Positions 44,721 through 52,220 of a DNA stretch of 64,000 bases are shown one piece after another. How positions within the stretch are numbered: the stretch's first letter is position 1; the number at the start of each line of letters is the position of its first letter. The notes beneath the pieces were generated by a model. That model was not told the origin of the DNA, searched no databases, and saw nothing but the letters and a program-made list of their open reading frames with translations. The DNA lies in contig NZ_CP006842.1 in the NCBI RefSeq assembly GCF_000626675.1, positions 2,480,001 through 2,544,000 on the forward strand, in the 5' to 3' direction. The stretch is from Corynebacterium glyciniphilum AJ 3170 (GTDB lineage Bacteria > Actinomycetota > Actinomycetes > Mycobacteriales > Mycobacteriaceae). A program made the translations under genes and the position numbers.

Positions 44721-45338
44721 TTACTGCTCCTTCGCCGAGCTGATCACGCGGTCGACGAACCCGTACTCGAGCGCCTGCTGGGCGGTGAACCAGCGATCAC
44801 GGTCGGAGTCCTTCTGGATCTGGTCCAGCGACTGACCGGTGTGCTCGGCAATCAACTCAGCCATCTCACGCTTGGTTTGTGCGAACTGCTCCGCCTGAAT
44901 AGCGATGTCGGCGGCAGTACCACCGACGCCCGCCGACGGCTGGTGCATCATAATGCGCGCGTGGGGCAGGGCGAAACGCTTGCCCTTCGCGCCTGCCGAC
45001 AGCAGGAACTGCCCCATCGAGGCAGCCAGGCCCATGCCGTAGGTGGCGACGTCGCAAGGCGCGAACTGCATCGTGTCGAAAATCGCCATGCCGGCGGTGA
45101 CCGAACCACCCGGCGAGTTGATGTACAGCGAAATGTCCCTCTCGGGATCCTCCGCACTGAGCAGCAGGATCTGTGCGCAGAGCTTGTTCGCGATCTCATC
45201 ATCGACCTGGGTCCCCAGGAAGATGATGCGCTCGCGCAACAGACGCTCGAACACCGAGTCGTTGAGGTTCATCCCCGCGGTAGAGGCCATCTGCGCCGGG
45301 CGCAGCGCCTGACCGGCAGACATGTCGTTAGTGCTCAC
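44721..45338 (-). CDS. clpP1: ATP-dependent Clp protease proteolytic subunit ClpP1
   Basis: Serine peptidase of 205 residues. Catalytic Ser about 107 lies in [14 protein letters not shown] and His about 132 in [23 protein letters not shown] is conserved. The start is GTG with GGAG 5 nt upstream. It is first in clpP1-clpP2; a CGC-N5-GCG site upstream suggests ClgR control. Confidence 0.96.
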   Translation of the reverse strand: MSTNDMSAGQALRPAQMASTAGMNLNDSVFERLLRERIIFLGTQVDDEIANKLCAQILLLSAEDPERDISLYINSPGGSVTAGMAIFDTMQFAPCDVATYGMGLAASMGQFLLSAGAKGKRFALPHARIMMHQPSAGVGGTAADIAIQAEQFAQTKREMAELIAEHTGQSLDQIQKDSDRDRWFTAQQALEYGFVDRVISSAKEQ

Positions 45339-45424
45339 TTATGCTCCTCGCTCACGTTCACGTGTTGGACTGTGCACCAGACTAGTCAACCCAGTGCGCC
45401 CATGCCCCTCCCTGGGGCCATGTT

Positions 45425-45435
45425 CGCTGTCAGCG
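45425..45435 (-). promoter_or_regulatory. ClgR-like operator upstream of clpP1
   Basis: On the minus strand the core CGC-TGACA-GCG is followed by AAC, which fits the CGC-N5-GCG core of the corynebacterial ClgR box; one outer position differs. It lies 87 bp upstream of the clpP1 GTG. ClgR is the known activator of clpP1P2 in C. glutamicum. Confidence 0.5.
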
Positions 45436-45587
45436 CACGGTCGCCCGGAGACCTGAGCGCTTTCTCCGCTACCGATTACGCCGGCACATCCGCGGGCACA
45501 CGGATGATCAGGCATTTTTCCTACTCATCCGGGGCGGCGGCGTAATCGGTGACCTGTCATGTACTTCGACGCGTCTGGGGCCTGTAC

Positions 45588-45640
45588 AAAACCGAAAACG
45601 CCGCCGCGGCCCCTGGATGGTTTCCGGGGGCCGCGGCGGC
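45588..45640 (-). terminator. tig Rho-independent terminator
   Basis: A perfect 14-bp stem, GCCGCCGCGGCCCC (45600-45613) with 45627-45640. On the minus strand it is followed by GTTTTCGGTTTT, a genuine T-rich tail. It lies 26 nt after the tig stop. Confidence 0.88.
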
Positions 45641-45666
45641 GACCAGTCGGTCTGATCAGACGCGAC

Positions 45667-47067
45667 CTAGTTGTCGGCCTTCTCCTCGTCGGAGGACTCG
45701 ACGGTCTCGACAGCATCAGCGTCGGCGTCGGTCTCGGTGAGGTCGGCTTCCTCACCGAAGAAGTCCTTCGGGTCGATGGAGGTGCCCTTGTCGTCGGCTA
45801 CCGTGACCTTGCAGATGTTGATGGCCAGAGCCTTGCCGCGGCGGACATCGGCGAACAGGTTCGCGATCTGGCCGGACTGCTGCAGCTGCATGACGAACTG
45901 GTTCGGGTCCATGCCGTAGCGCTGGGCGGTGAACAGGATGTGGTCGGTGAGCTCCTGCTGGGAGACCTCCGGCTTCTCGATGTCGGCCAGTGCGTCAAGG
46001 AACAGCTGGGTACGCACGGAGTCCTCGGCGCCCTCGCGGGCATCCTCCTCGAACTTCTCGCGGGTGATGTCCTGGGCCGCGAGCATCTGCTCGAACACAG
46101 CCTCATCGCCGCCAAACTGGCTGACCAGTTGCTGGATCTGGCCGTCGACCTGCTCCTTCACGACGGACTCCGGCAGTGCCACCTCGGTCTTTTCGAGGGC
46201 GGCAGCCAGAACCTTGTCGCGGATGTCAGCGGCCTGCTGGCCCTTGAGCTGCTCTTCGACCTGGGACTTCAGGGAATCCTTCAGCTCATCCAGGGTATCG
46301 AACTCGGAGGCCAGCTGAGCGAAGTCGTCGTCCAGCTCGGGCAACTCCCGCTCCTTGACCGACTTGACGGTCACGGTGGCCTGTGCCTCGCTGTCGGCGT
46401 GCTCACCGGCAACCAGCGTGGTGGAGAACTCCTTGGATTCACCCTCCGACAGGCCGGTGAGAGCCTCGTCCAGCCCCTCGACGAGAGAAGCAGTGCCAAC
46501 CTCGTAGGAGAGCCCTTCGGAGGAAGCCTCGTCAACGGTCTCACCGTCAACGGTGGCTGTCAGGTCGATGGAGACGAAGTCGCCGTCCTGGACGGCGCGC
46601 TCGACCGGCTTCAGGGTGCCGAAGCGGGCACGCAGGTTGGTCAGTTCGGACTCGACGGACTCTTCGTCCGCCTCGAGTGCGTCCACCTCGACGGAGAGGT
46701 CGGAGAAGTCCGGGACGTCGATTTCGGGGCGGACGTCCACCTCAGCGGTGAAGGTGACGTGGTCGTTGTCCTCGAGCTCGGCGATGTCGATCTCGGGCTG
46801 CCCGAGAGCCTTGACGTCGTTCTCCTCGACGGCCTGGCTGTAGCGGCTCGGCAGCATCTCGTTGAGAACTTCATTGAGGATCGATCCGCGACCCAGGCGG
46901 GCCTCGAGGATCTTCGCCGGAACCTTGCCCTTGCGGAAGCCGGGCAGGCTGACCTGCTGGGCGAGGGACTTGTAGGCATTATCGAACTCAGGCTTCAGTT
47001 CCTCGAAGGGAACCTCGACGGTGAGCTTGGCGCGGGTGGCGCTCAGCTGTTCAACGGAGCTCTTCAC
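45667..47067 (-). CDS. tig: Trigger factor
   Basis: Ribosome-bound chaperone and peptidyl-prolyl isomerase of 466 residues. The N-terminal ribosome-binding domain contains the signature [17 protein letters not shown]. The FKBP-type PPIase domain fits [20 protein letters not shown]. The C-terminal helical arms follow, and the last 40 residues are strongly acidic ([20 protein letters not shown]), as in other actinobacterial Tig proteins. GTG at 47067 ([14 protein letters not shown]) follows AGGAG; the longer frame has no homology. It lies just upstream of the clpP1P2 operon, the usual order. Confidence 0.95.
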   Translation of the reverse strand: MKSSVEQLSATRAKLTVEVPFEELKPEFDNAYKSLAQQVSLPGFRKGKVPAKILEARLGRGSILNEVLNEMLPSRYSQAVEENDVKALGQPEIDIAELEDNDHVTFTAEVDVRPEIDVPDFSDLSVEVDALEADEESVESELTNLRARFGTLKPVERAVQDGDFVSIDLTATVDGETVDEASSEGLSYEVGTASLVEGLDEALTGLSEGESKEFSTTLVAGEHADSEAQATVTVKSVKERELPELDDDFAQLASEFDTLDELKDSLKSQVEEQLKGQQAADIRDKVLAAALEKTEVALPESVVKEQVDGQIQQLVSQFGGDEAVFEQMLAAQDITREKFEEDAREGAEDSVRTQLFLDALADIEKPEVSQQELTDHILFTAQRYGMDPNQFVMQLQQSGQIANLFADVRRGKALAINICKVTVADDKGTSIDPKDFFGEEADLTETDADADAVETVESSDEEKADN

Positions 47068-47366
47068 GGATGCACACTCCTGTGTGTTCTTGGTCTGTGT
47101 ACTTGCGGCCGGTGGAGCCACGGGATCGTCCGTCCGCGTCACCTCCGGGTCTCACTACCCCACCTACTGCGGGCTCACCGGACGGTGAATCACAGGGCGG
47201 GCGAGGACGGCCGGAGGCTGCCACCGGTAATGGTCGCTGTCGATTTTATCGTGCTGCCGACGACGGTAGACACGGGGGTCGACTCTCCGGCGACTTTATC
47301 TGTCTCGTCCCCGGGGCTACTGCCTTGGCCGAGCACCCTGCCTGACCGACATCCGGTCGATACCCG
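47068..47366. other. tig upstream region
   Basis: About 300 bp between tig and the Pro tRNA, on the same strand. It should contain the tig promoter. I see no ORF, operator or hairpin that I would defend. Confidence 0.5.
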
Positions 47367-47440
47367 TCGGGATAGCGGGATTTGAACCCACGACCCCTCG
47401 CTCCCAAAGCGAGTGCGCTACCAAACTGCGCCATATCCCG
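47367..47440 (-). tRNA. tRNA-Pro (UGG)
   Basis: A 74-nt cloverleaf on the minus strand. The acceptor arm CGGGATA pairs with TATCCCG, followed by discriminator A. The D-arm is GGCGCAGTTTGGTAGCGC, the anticodon stem CTCGC/GCGAG with loop TTTGGGA (anticodon TGG), and the T-arm GGGTTCAAATCC. CCA is not encoded. Confidence 0.96.
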
Positions 47441-47662
47441 GTCGCAGAGCTACTGTCTCCAGAAGTTCTGCTGGCGACGATGTTACGGGGTGCTGCAAAT
47501 CCACGGCAACAGCGGGTCCCCGTAACGAGCTATCGCATTCTCCCGGCGGTGCCATGGCCCCCGGTTCTTCACCACAACGTCCGTCTTCCACCGTCGGCAA
47601 GTGGCCCTGCCTGCCGGTTTTCATGCGTCCGGATCGTGGTGTATCGTCGTCCTCGCACCAAC

Positions 47663-47734
47663 GGGAGTGTCGTATAGTGGCTAATACCTCAGCCTTCCAA
47701 GCTGAAGACGCGGGTTCGATTCCCGTCACTCCCT
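47663..47734 (+). tRNA. tRNA-Gly (UCC)
   Basis: A 72-nt cloverleaf. The acceptor arm GGGAGTG pairs with CACTCCC, followed by discriminator T. The anticodon stem TCAGC/GCTGA has loop CTTCCAA (anticodon TCC), and the T-arm is GGGTTCGATTCCC. CCA is encoded at 47735-47737. A terminator follows directly. Confidence 0.96.
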
Positions 47735-47740
47735 CCATAT

Positions 47741-47771
47741 GAAAGCCCCGACCATCATGGTCGGGGCTTTC
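47741..47771 (+). terminator. Terminator of tRNA-Gly
   Basis: A perfect 14-bp stem, GAAAGCCCCGACCA (47741-47754) with its complement (47758-47771), and a 3-nt loop. The stem ends in CTTTC, giving a short U-run. It is four nt after the tRNA CCA. Confidence 0.88.
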
Positions 47772-47841
47772 TGGCGCTGGCTCCTCCCCGTCAGCTCACG
47801 GGAGCGTACGGGATGCTGTGGCAGCGCGGCATCCGCACGCC

Positions 47842-47861
47842 GGATGGGGTATATCCCATCC
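47842..47861 (-). terminator. Possible pqo terminator hairpin
   Basis: GGATGGG (47842-47848) pairs with CCCATCC (47855-47861) around a 6-nt GTATAT loop, 31 nt after the pqo stop. The stem is short and lacks a U-run. Confidence 0.4.
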
Positions 47862-47891
47862 ATTGTGCGGCGGGCCTGGGTCTACCGCGTC

Positions 47892-49652
47892 CTACAGTCC
47901 CTTGAACCCGGACGGACGTGGAACATTGCGGAGGTTCGACTTCGCCATCGTGAACATCTTGCCGACACCGCCTTCCAGGACAGTCCGGGTGGCGGCACGC
48001 GCGAACCCGGCGACCTGTTCCAGCGAGATCTCCGGCGGAATAGACAGGGCATTCGGATCCGTCACCACGTCGATCACAGCCGGCCCGTCATAGGCGAGCG
48101 CTTCCTTGAGCGTCGACTCAACGTCCTTGGGGTCCTCGATGCGGAAGGCCTTGATTCCGCAGGCTTCGGCGATGTCGGCATAATTGACCTTCGCGTGGTC
48201 GGTACCGAAGTCGGGCATCCCTGCAACGAGCATCTCGAGCTTGACCATGCCCAGCGTCGAGTTGTTGTAGACGACAGCCTTGACGGGGACCTCATGCAGC
48301 TTCATCGTGAGAAGTTCGCCCATCAGCATGCCGAGCCCGCCGTCGCCGCACATGGCGATGACCTGACGACGCCCCTCCACGGCTTCGGCCGCCCCGATAG
48401 CCTGCGGTAACGCATTGGCCATCGTCCCGTGACGGAACGACGCCAGCAGGGTGCGGTCCGCCGTCGGGGTGATGTAGCGTGCGTGCCACACATTGCACAT
48501 GCCCGTGTCTGCAGTGAATACAGCGTCATCATCTGCCAAGTCATCGAGCACGTAGGACACATATTCAGGGTGAATCGGCGTGTGACGCTCGATGTTCTTC
48601 GTGTAGGCGTCGATGACGTGCCGCAGGTTCTTCTCCTGCACCTTCAGCATCGACTCCAGGAACGAAGCGTCTGCCTTCTCCTCGATCAACGGGAGCAGAT
48701 CGGTGATCGTCGCGGCAACGTCCCCGGTCACCGGGTAGCTCACCGTCGTACGTCGTCCGATGTTGCCGCCCTTGATGTCGACTTGTGCGGTAGCGGTATC
48801 GCGCGGCAGGAATTCGGTGTACGGGAAGTCCGTGCCGAGCAAAATCAGCAGATCTGCTTCATCAAACGCCTCGGAGCAAGCACCATAGCCGAGCAGGCCC
48901 GACATACCGACGTCATAGGGGTTGTCGTAGTGCAGGAACTCCTTGCCCCCGTAGGCGTGCCCGACCGGCGCCTTGATCTTCTCTGCCAGTGCGAAGACCT
49001 CGTCCCTAGCGTCGCGGCATCCCGCGCCACCGAAGATCGTGACTTTCCTCGACCCGTTGATCGCGTCGGCCAGCGCATCGAGTTCACTCTGCGCGGGATG
49101 CATGACCGGACGTTCCGACGCGATGGCGGAATTGAGCTGCGGGGATTCCACTGCTTCGTCGCTGGCAATATCGCCGGGAACGACGAGAACCGACACACCG
49201 TTACCCGCCATCGTGGACTGGATCGCGTGGTGCAGGATGGTCGCACCTTGGGCAGCTGAGTTCACCATCTCGCAGTACCCCGAGCATTCGGCAAAGAGGG
49301 ATTCCGGATGGGTCTCCTGGAAGTAGTGGGAGCCGATGAACTGGGACGGAATATGGCTGGCGATGGCGAGCACCTTCGCGCCGTTGCGGTGGGAGTCATA
49401 CAAACCCTGGACAAGGTGAGTATTTCCGGGCCCGCAGGATCCTGCACAGACGGCAAGGTTCCCGGTCACCTGTGACTCTGCACCGGCGGCGAACGCCGCT
49501 GCTTCCTCGTTGCGCACGTGGAACCACTCGATACTGCTGCGTTTCACTGCATCGACCACGGGGTTCAGACTGTCACCGACAAGGCCGAAGATCCTTCGCA
49601 CGCCTTGTGCTTCCAGGGCTGCGACGAGCTGTTCTGCATAGTTTCGCGCCAT
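47892..49652 (-). CDS. pqo: Pyruvate:quinone oxidoreductase (pyruvate oxidase)
   Basis: Thiamine-diphosphate flavoenzyme of 586 residues, decarboxylating pyruvate to acetate and CO2 and passing electrons to menaquinone at the membrane. The N-terminal THDP domain has GVRRIFGLVGDSLNPVVDA with the catalytic Glu in VRNEEAAAF. The central FAD domain has GGAGCRDARDE. The C-terminal THDP motif is GDGGLGMLMGELL near residue 438, with NNS downstream. The C-terminal end (residues about 560-586) is where this family binds membrane lipid. Acetolactate synthase is excluded by the PoxB-type MARNYAEQLV start and length. Confidence 0.94.
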   Translation of the reverse strand: MARNYAEQLVAALEAQGVRRIFGLVGDSLNPVVDAVKRSSIEWFHVRNEEAAAFAAGAESQVTGNLAVCAGSCGPGNTHLVQGLYDSHRNGAKVLAIASHIPSQFIGSHYFQETHPESLFAECSGYCEMVNSAAQGATILHHAIQSTMAGNGVSVLVVPGDIASDEAVESPQLNSAIASERPVMHPAQSELDALADAINGSRKVTIFGGAGCRDARDEVFALAEKIKAPVGHAYGGKEFLHYDNPYDVGMSGLLGYGACSEAFDEADLLILLGTDFPYTEFLPRDTATAQVDIKGGNIGRRTTVSYPVTGDVAATITDLLPLIEEKADASFLESMLKVQEKNLRHVIDAYTKNIERHTPIHPEYVSYVLDDLADDDAVFTADTGMCNVWHARYITPTADRTLLASFRHGTMANALPQAIGAAEAVEGRRQVIAMCGDGGLGMLMGELLTMKLHEVPVKAVVYNNSTLGMVKLEMLVAGMPDFGTDHAKVNYADIAEACGIKAFRIEDPKDVESTLKEALAYDGPAVIDVVTDPNALSIPPEISLEQVAGFARAATRTVLEGGVGKMFTMAKSNLRNVPRPSGFKGL

Positions 49653-49755
49653 GTAGCTACTCCTGAGTAAGGGGTTTTCTCTGTAAGTACTCCTCCGACA
49701 CTATTCCGATGTCGAGGTCCCTGCACGGAGAGCTTCATCACCTCGCCACCGGTAC

Positions 49756-49774
49756 CTTCACAGCCACTGTGAAG
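49756..49774. promoter_or_regulatory. 19-bp perfect palindrome upstream of pqo
   Basis: CTTCACAG-CCA-CTGTGAAG is a perfect inverted repeat 104 bp upstream of the pqo ATG. It is followed by an unusually AT-rich stretch (49771-49800) that contains TATAGT. It is a good operator candidate for pqo or for the divergent small gene at 49920. It does not fit the GlxR consensus. Confidence 0.6.
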
Positions 49775-49919
49775 ATAAATATAGTTTTGAGTTTTTCTTA
49801 CCCCCGTTGTGCCCGCTCACTGTCGCCACCAACCATCCGAGCTGCATGTTTATAACCGCCGCCAGCCTCACCAGGCTGAAAATCACTCACAGAGCAGAAG
49901 AAACGTAGCGTAAGTTCTC

Positions 49920-50138
49920 ATGAAGCCCACCATCATCGACGCGGACAGCGGCCGCGAACTGTGGACTGCGACGGAATGCGCGACGTACGCTGGCACGTCA
50001 CGCGGAACCTTCACCAGCTATGCAGGACGGAACCGGGCCCCTAAACCGGTCACGAAACACCACGGCTTGACCCTGTGGGACACCCAGGAGGTCAAGGACT
50101 GGAACGCTTCCCGGAACCGCAGGGATCCGGGAGACTGA
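49920..50138 (+). CDS. Small helix-turn-helix (AlpA/excisionase-like) protein
   Basis: The protein has 72 residues. WTATECATYAGTSRGTFTSY is a MerR/AlpA-type HTH opening, and TLWDTQEVKDWNASR is the wing and following helix typical of the family (…D...V..W...R). Such proteins bind DNA as small regulators; many are excisionases, but no integrase or phage gene is nearby. A small conserved gene beside rpiB is also present in C. glutamicum as I recall it, so this is probably a core gene. The Shine-Dalgarno is weak. The gene converges with rpiB 6 nt away. Confidence 0.8.
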   Translation: MKPTIIDADSGRELWTATECATYAGTSRGTFTSYAGRNRAPKPVTKHHGLTLWDTQEVKDWNASRNRRDPGD

Positions 50139-50144
50139 GAAAAC

Positions 50145-50621
50145 CTACTTCGCGTCGGGAATCTCCGGCGTCTGACCGGTCTGCTCGTAGGTGTCGAGAA
50201 TCTCGATACGACGCTGGTGACGGTCGACGCCCGACCACGGTTCCGCGATGAAAGCGTCGACAATATCGAGGATCTCCGACTCGGAGTGCATCCGGCCGCC
50301 AATGCCGATCAGTTGAGCGTTGTTGTGCTCACGGGCGAGCTTGGCGGTCTCCACAGACCACGCCAGCGCACAGCGGGCACCGACAACCTTGTTCGCCGCA
50401 ATCTGCTCACCGTTCCCCGATCCGCCGAGGACGATGCCGAGGGACCCCTCGTCGTCGACGGTCTTGCGGGCAGCTTCGATACAGAAGGCTGGGTAGTCGT
50501 CCTCAGGATCAAAGGTGTGGGCACCACAGTCGACGACGGTGTGCCCCTTCTCCTTGAGGTGGTTCGCGATGACATTCTTCATCTCGAATCCGGCATGGTC
50601 AGCACCGAGGTAGATACGCAT
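50145..50621 (-). CDS. rpiB: Ribose-5-phosphate isomerase B
   Basis: Isomerase of 158 residues, interconverting ribose 5-phosphate and ribulose 5-phosphate. MRIYLGADHAGFEMK is the canonical N-terminus, then HTVVDCGAHTF and the IVLGGSGNGEQIAANKV phosphate-binding loop. The usual Cys of the GxCGxG-type loop is Ser here (GGSGNGE), as in the actinobacterial group. His is in REHNNAQLIGIGGRMH. ATG at 50621 was chosen; the longer frame has no homology. Confidence 0.95.
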   Translation of the reverse strand: MRIYLGADHAGFEMKNVIANHLKEKGHTVVDCGAHTFDPEDDYPAFCIEAARKTVDDEGSLGIVLGGSGNGEQIAANKVVGARCALAWSVETAKLAREHNNAQLIGIGGRMHSESEILDIVDAFIAEPWSGVDRHQRRIEILDTYEQTGQTPEIPDAK

Positions 50622-50728
50622 GTCCCTGAGTTTATCGGACAGACCGTATCTACAGTGGCCGGAGGTGAAGATTTGGGGCTGAAAAACGCTAGCCGCGCTC
50701 ACTCTGCTTTCGTACCTACACAGCGGGA

Positions 50729-50757
50729 CGGGCCCACGTATCGATCACGTGAGCCCG
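50729..50757 (-). terminator. Hairpin after the tandem small genes
   Basis: CGGGCCCACGT (50729-50739) pairs with ACGTGAGCCCG (50747-50757) with one internal mismatch and a 7-nt loop. It is 31 nt after the second small gene on the minus strand, with no U-run. Confidence 0.5.
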
Positions 50758-50788
50758 CGGGTTGTTCCGACTGCGCAGGTACGCCAGG

Positions 50789-51031
50789 CTAACCTGCGTT
50801 GGCGATTGAGCCGAGGGCCTCGCCGAGATCACCAGGAATCATGTCGACCAGGTCCTCCCCGCCAAGCGAACCAATGACCGAGCCGACGATGCTGCCACCT
50901 GCGTCAGCGGCAGAACCGTCGCCCGCAAGAGACCCTTCGGTACTCAGCATGTCGAAATCTCCGCCCAGAACACCGGCGAGAATCTCCTTCAACTCCCCCA
51001 GCAGCGGCAACAGCTCTATGATGGCGCCCAT
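50789..51031 (-). CDS. Small amphipathic protein B of a tandem pair, unrecognised
   Basis: 80 residues: MGAIIELLPLLGELKEILAG, then a shared LSTEGSL motif, then a Gly/Ser/Ala/Asp-rich second half (GGSIVGSVIGSLGGEDLVDMI). It has no Cys, no signal peptide and no lipobox, and only one Lys, so the net charge is strongly negative. It begins 8 nt after the stop of the 68-residue gene and shares with it the same motif at the same place (about residues 28-35). The size, amphipathic helix, tandem arrangement and lack of a signal peptide recall PorA/PorH-type mycomembrane pore proteins, but I cannot show homology. Confidence 0.75.
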   Translation of the reverse strand: MGAIIELLPLLGELKEILAGVLGGDFDMLSTEGSLAGDGSAADAGGSIVGSVIGSLGGEDLVDMIPGDLGEALGSIANAG

Positions 51032-51039
51032 TTTACCGC

Positions 51040-51246
51040 TTACCCTTCAGCCCCGTCGTTCGACAACGATCCGGTGACCGACTCGATCGACCCGGTCAGG
51101 TCCCAATCACTGCTGCCCTCGAAGATCCCTTCCAGGGAGCCTTCGGTGCTGAGCACAGTCAGGTCGCCCTTGAGCAGACCGACGAAGATGTTAAGCAGGT
51201 CGCCGAGAATATCCGCGATGCCGGTGATTCCTTCAAGTGAACCCAT
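51040..51246 (-). CDS. Small amphipathic protein A of a tandem pair, unrecognised
   Basis: 68 residues: MGSLEGITGIADILGDLLNI, then FVGLLKGDLTVLSTEGSLEG and a Ser/Asp-rich tail. It contains a single Lys and no Arg or Cys. ATG at 51246 has AAGGGG about 12 nt upstream. It is a distant paralogue of the downstream 80-residue protein (shared LSTEGSL and an L-rich first helix). A role as a secreted or outer-membrane peptide is an inference from composition only. The two genes form their own unit between rpiB and the DsbA-like gene. Confidence 0.75.
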   Translation of the reverse strand: MGSLEGITGIADILGDLLNIFVGLLKGDLTVLSTEGSLEGIFEGSSDWDLTGSIESVTGSLSNDGAEG

Positions 51247-51443
51247 GGTCTACATACCCCTTGTACGTGTGTGGTGATAAGGAAGAGGAGAGAGATTCGA
51301 CACCATGTGACGCCGGAGCGTTCACTGACCTGCCGATACGACAGATAGTATCCTCAGGGAACGCTGATCGGGCGGGAACAGTGAACTTGATCCACCCCCG
51401 GGGGTATCGGGATATGAGACCGTCACGAAGCAGGTCAGCGCCA

Positions 51444-52079
51444 CTATTCCGCGCTGGGATCCTCGGTTCGACTCTTCTTGAGCTCGAAGAAGTGCTCGTA
51501 GCTGCCTAGCGTGACCGCGGCATCGAAGATCTTCCCGGCCTCCTCGCCGCGAGGGACCCGCGTCAACACCGGGCCAAAGAATGCCCGGCCGTCCAGTTCG
51601 ACCACTGGAGTGCCCACATCGTCGCCGACCTTGGCGATCGCCGTCGACTGGTAGCTACGCAGCGTCGGTTCCCATGCCTCCGGATCATCGCCACGCGAAT
51701 GCGCTGCAGCGGCGTAGTCAGTGGAGAGCCCGACCTCCTCCAGAACCTCCGTAATGAGGTCATCGTAAGCCCCTTCGCCTTCTCGTCCACCCTCCCCGTG
51801 GTCGTGAATCCGCGTGCCCAACGCAGTGTAAAATGCGTCGACCTTCTCAGGCTCCTTCGTGTAGACCGCGGCTGCTACGAGAGCTGGTCCCCAGGCCGCC
51901 TCCATCTTCGTGGCGTACTCGGCGGGAATGTCCTTACCCTCATTCAGCACCGCCAGGCTCATCGGTGCGAAGGTCACGTCGATGTCGCGGACGGCTTCGA
52001 CCTCCTTGATCCAGCGGCTCGTGACCCAGGCGAACGGGCACGTCGCGTCGAAGTACAGGGTGACCGGAGTGGTGCTCAT
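51444..52079 (-). CDS. DsbA-family / mycothiol-dependent nitroreductase-like thioredoxin-fold protein
   Basis: 211 residues in the FrnE/DsbA thioredoxin fold, similar to the Rv2466c-type mycothiol-dependent reductases. The active-site motif in LYFDATCPFAWVTSRWI is CPFA, with a single Cys, where Rv2466c has CPWC. GTPVVELDGRAFFGPVL contains the cis-Pro of the fold. ATG at 52079 was chosen; the upstream open frame has no homology. In C. glutamicum a dithiol-isomerase-like gene also lies between rpiB and pepN. It is divergent from pepN. Confidence 0.87.
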   Translation of the reverse strand: MSTTPVTLYFDATCPFAWVTSRWIKEVEAVRDIDVTFAPMSLAVLNEGKDIPAEYATKMEAAWGPALVAAAVYTKEPEKVDAFYTALGTRIHDHGEGGREGEGAYDDLITEVLEEVGLSTDYAAAAHSRGDDPEAWEPTLRSYQSTAIAKVGDDVGTPVVELDGRAFFGPVLTRVPRGEEAGKIFDAAVTLGSYEHFFELKKSRTEDPSAE

Positions 52080-52220
52080 GGTGATGCTCCTTCTGGCGTA
52101 TGTCTCATTGATTTTCAGTGGCTCGACCCCCGAGGGTACGCGCACCTGAGTCCTGCGTGAGCCGCCCCTGACCGACCCATATCCGGACAGGACGCTCCAT
52201 GCCGACTATCGTGGTCACCT

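Larger units (their letters stand above)
45339..45666. other. clpP1 promoter region and tig terminator
   Basis: About 330 bp without a gene. The left part (about 45340-45440) holds the clpP1 promoter and a ClgR-like site. The right part (45600-45640) is the tig terminator. Between them I see nothing that can be assigned. Confidence 0.7.

Noticed and set aside
43983..45545. 520-codon ORF on the plus strand
   Set aside because: Antisense to clpP2 and clpP1 with intact catalytic motifs on the other strand.
47246..47434. ORF beginning MAQFGSALALGARGRGFKSR
   Set aside because: A translation of tRNA-Pro and its downstream sequence, a frequent false protein.
47418..47738. ORF beginning MEGVTGIEPASSAWKAEVLA on the minus strand
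   Set aside because: This is the well-known spurious ORF produced by the antisense strand of tRNA-Gly; it also covers the tRNA-Pro end.
49920..50138. AlpA/excisionase-like gene as sign of a prophage or integrative element
   Set aside because: No integrase, att repeats or phage genes are near it, and its neighbours are core genes in the usual order.
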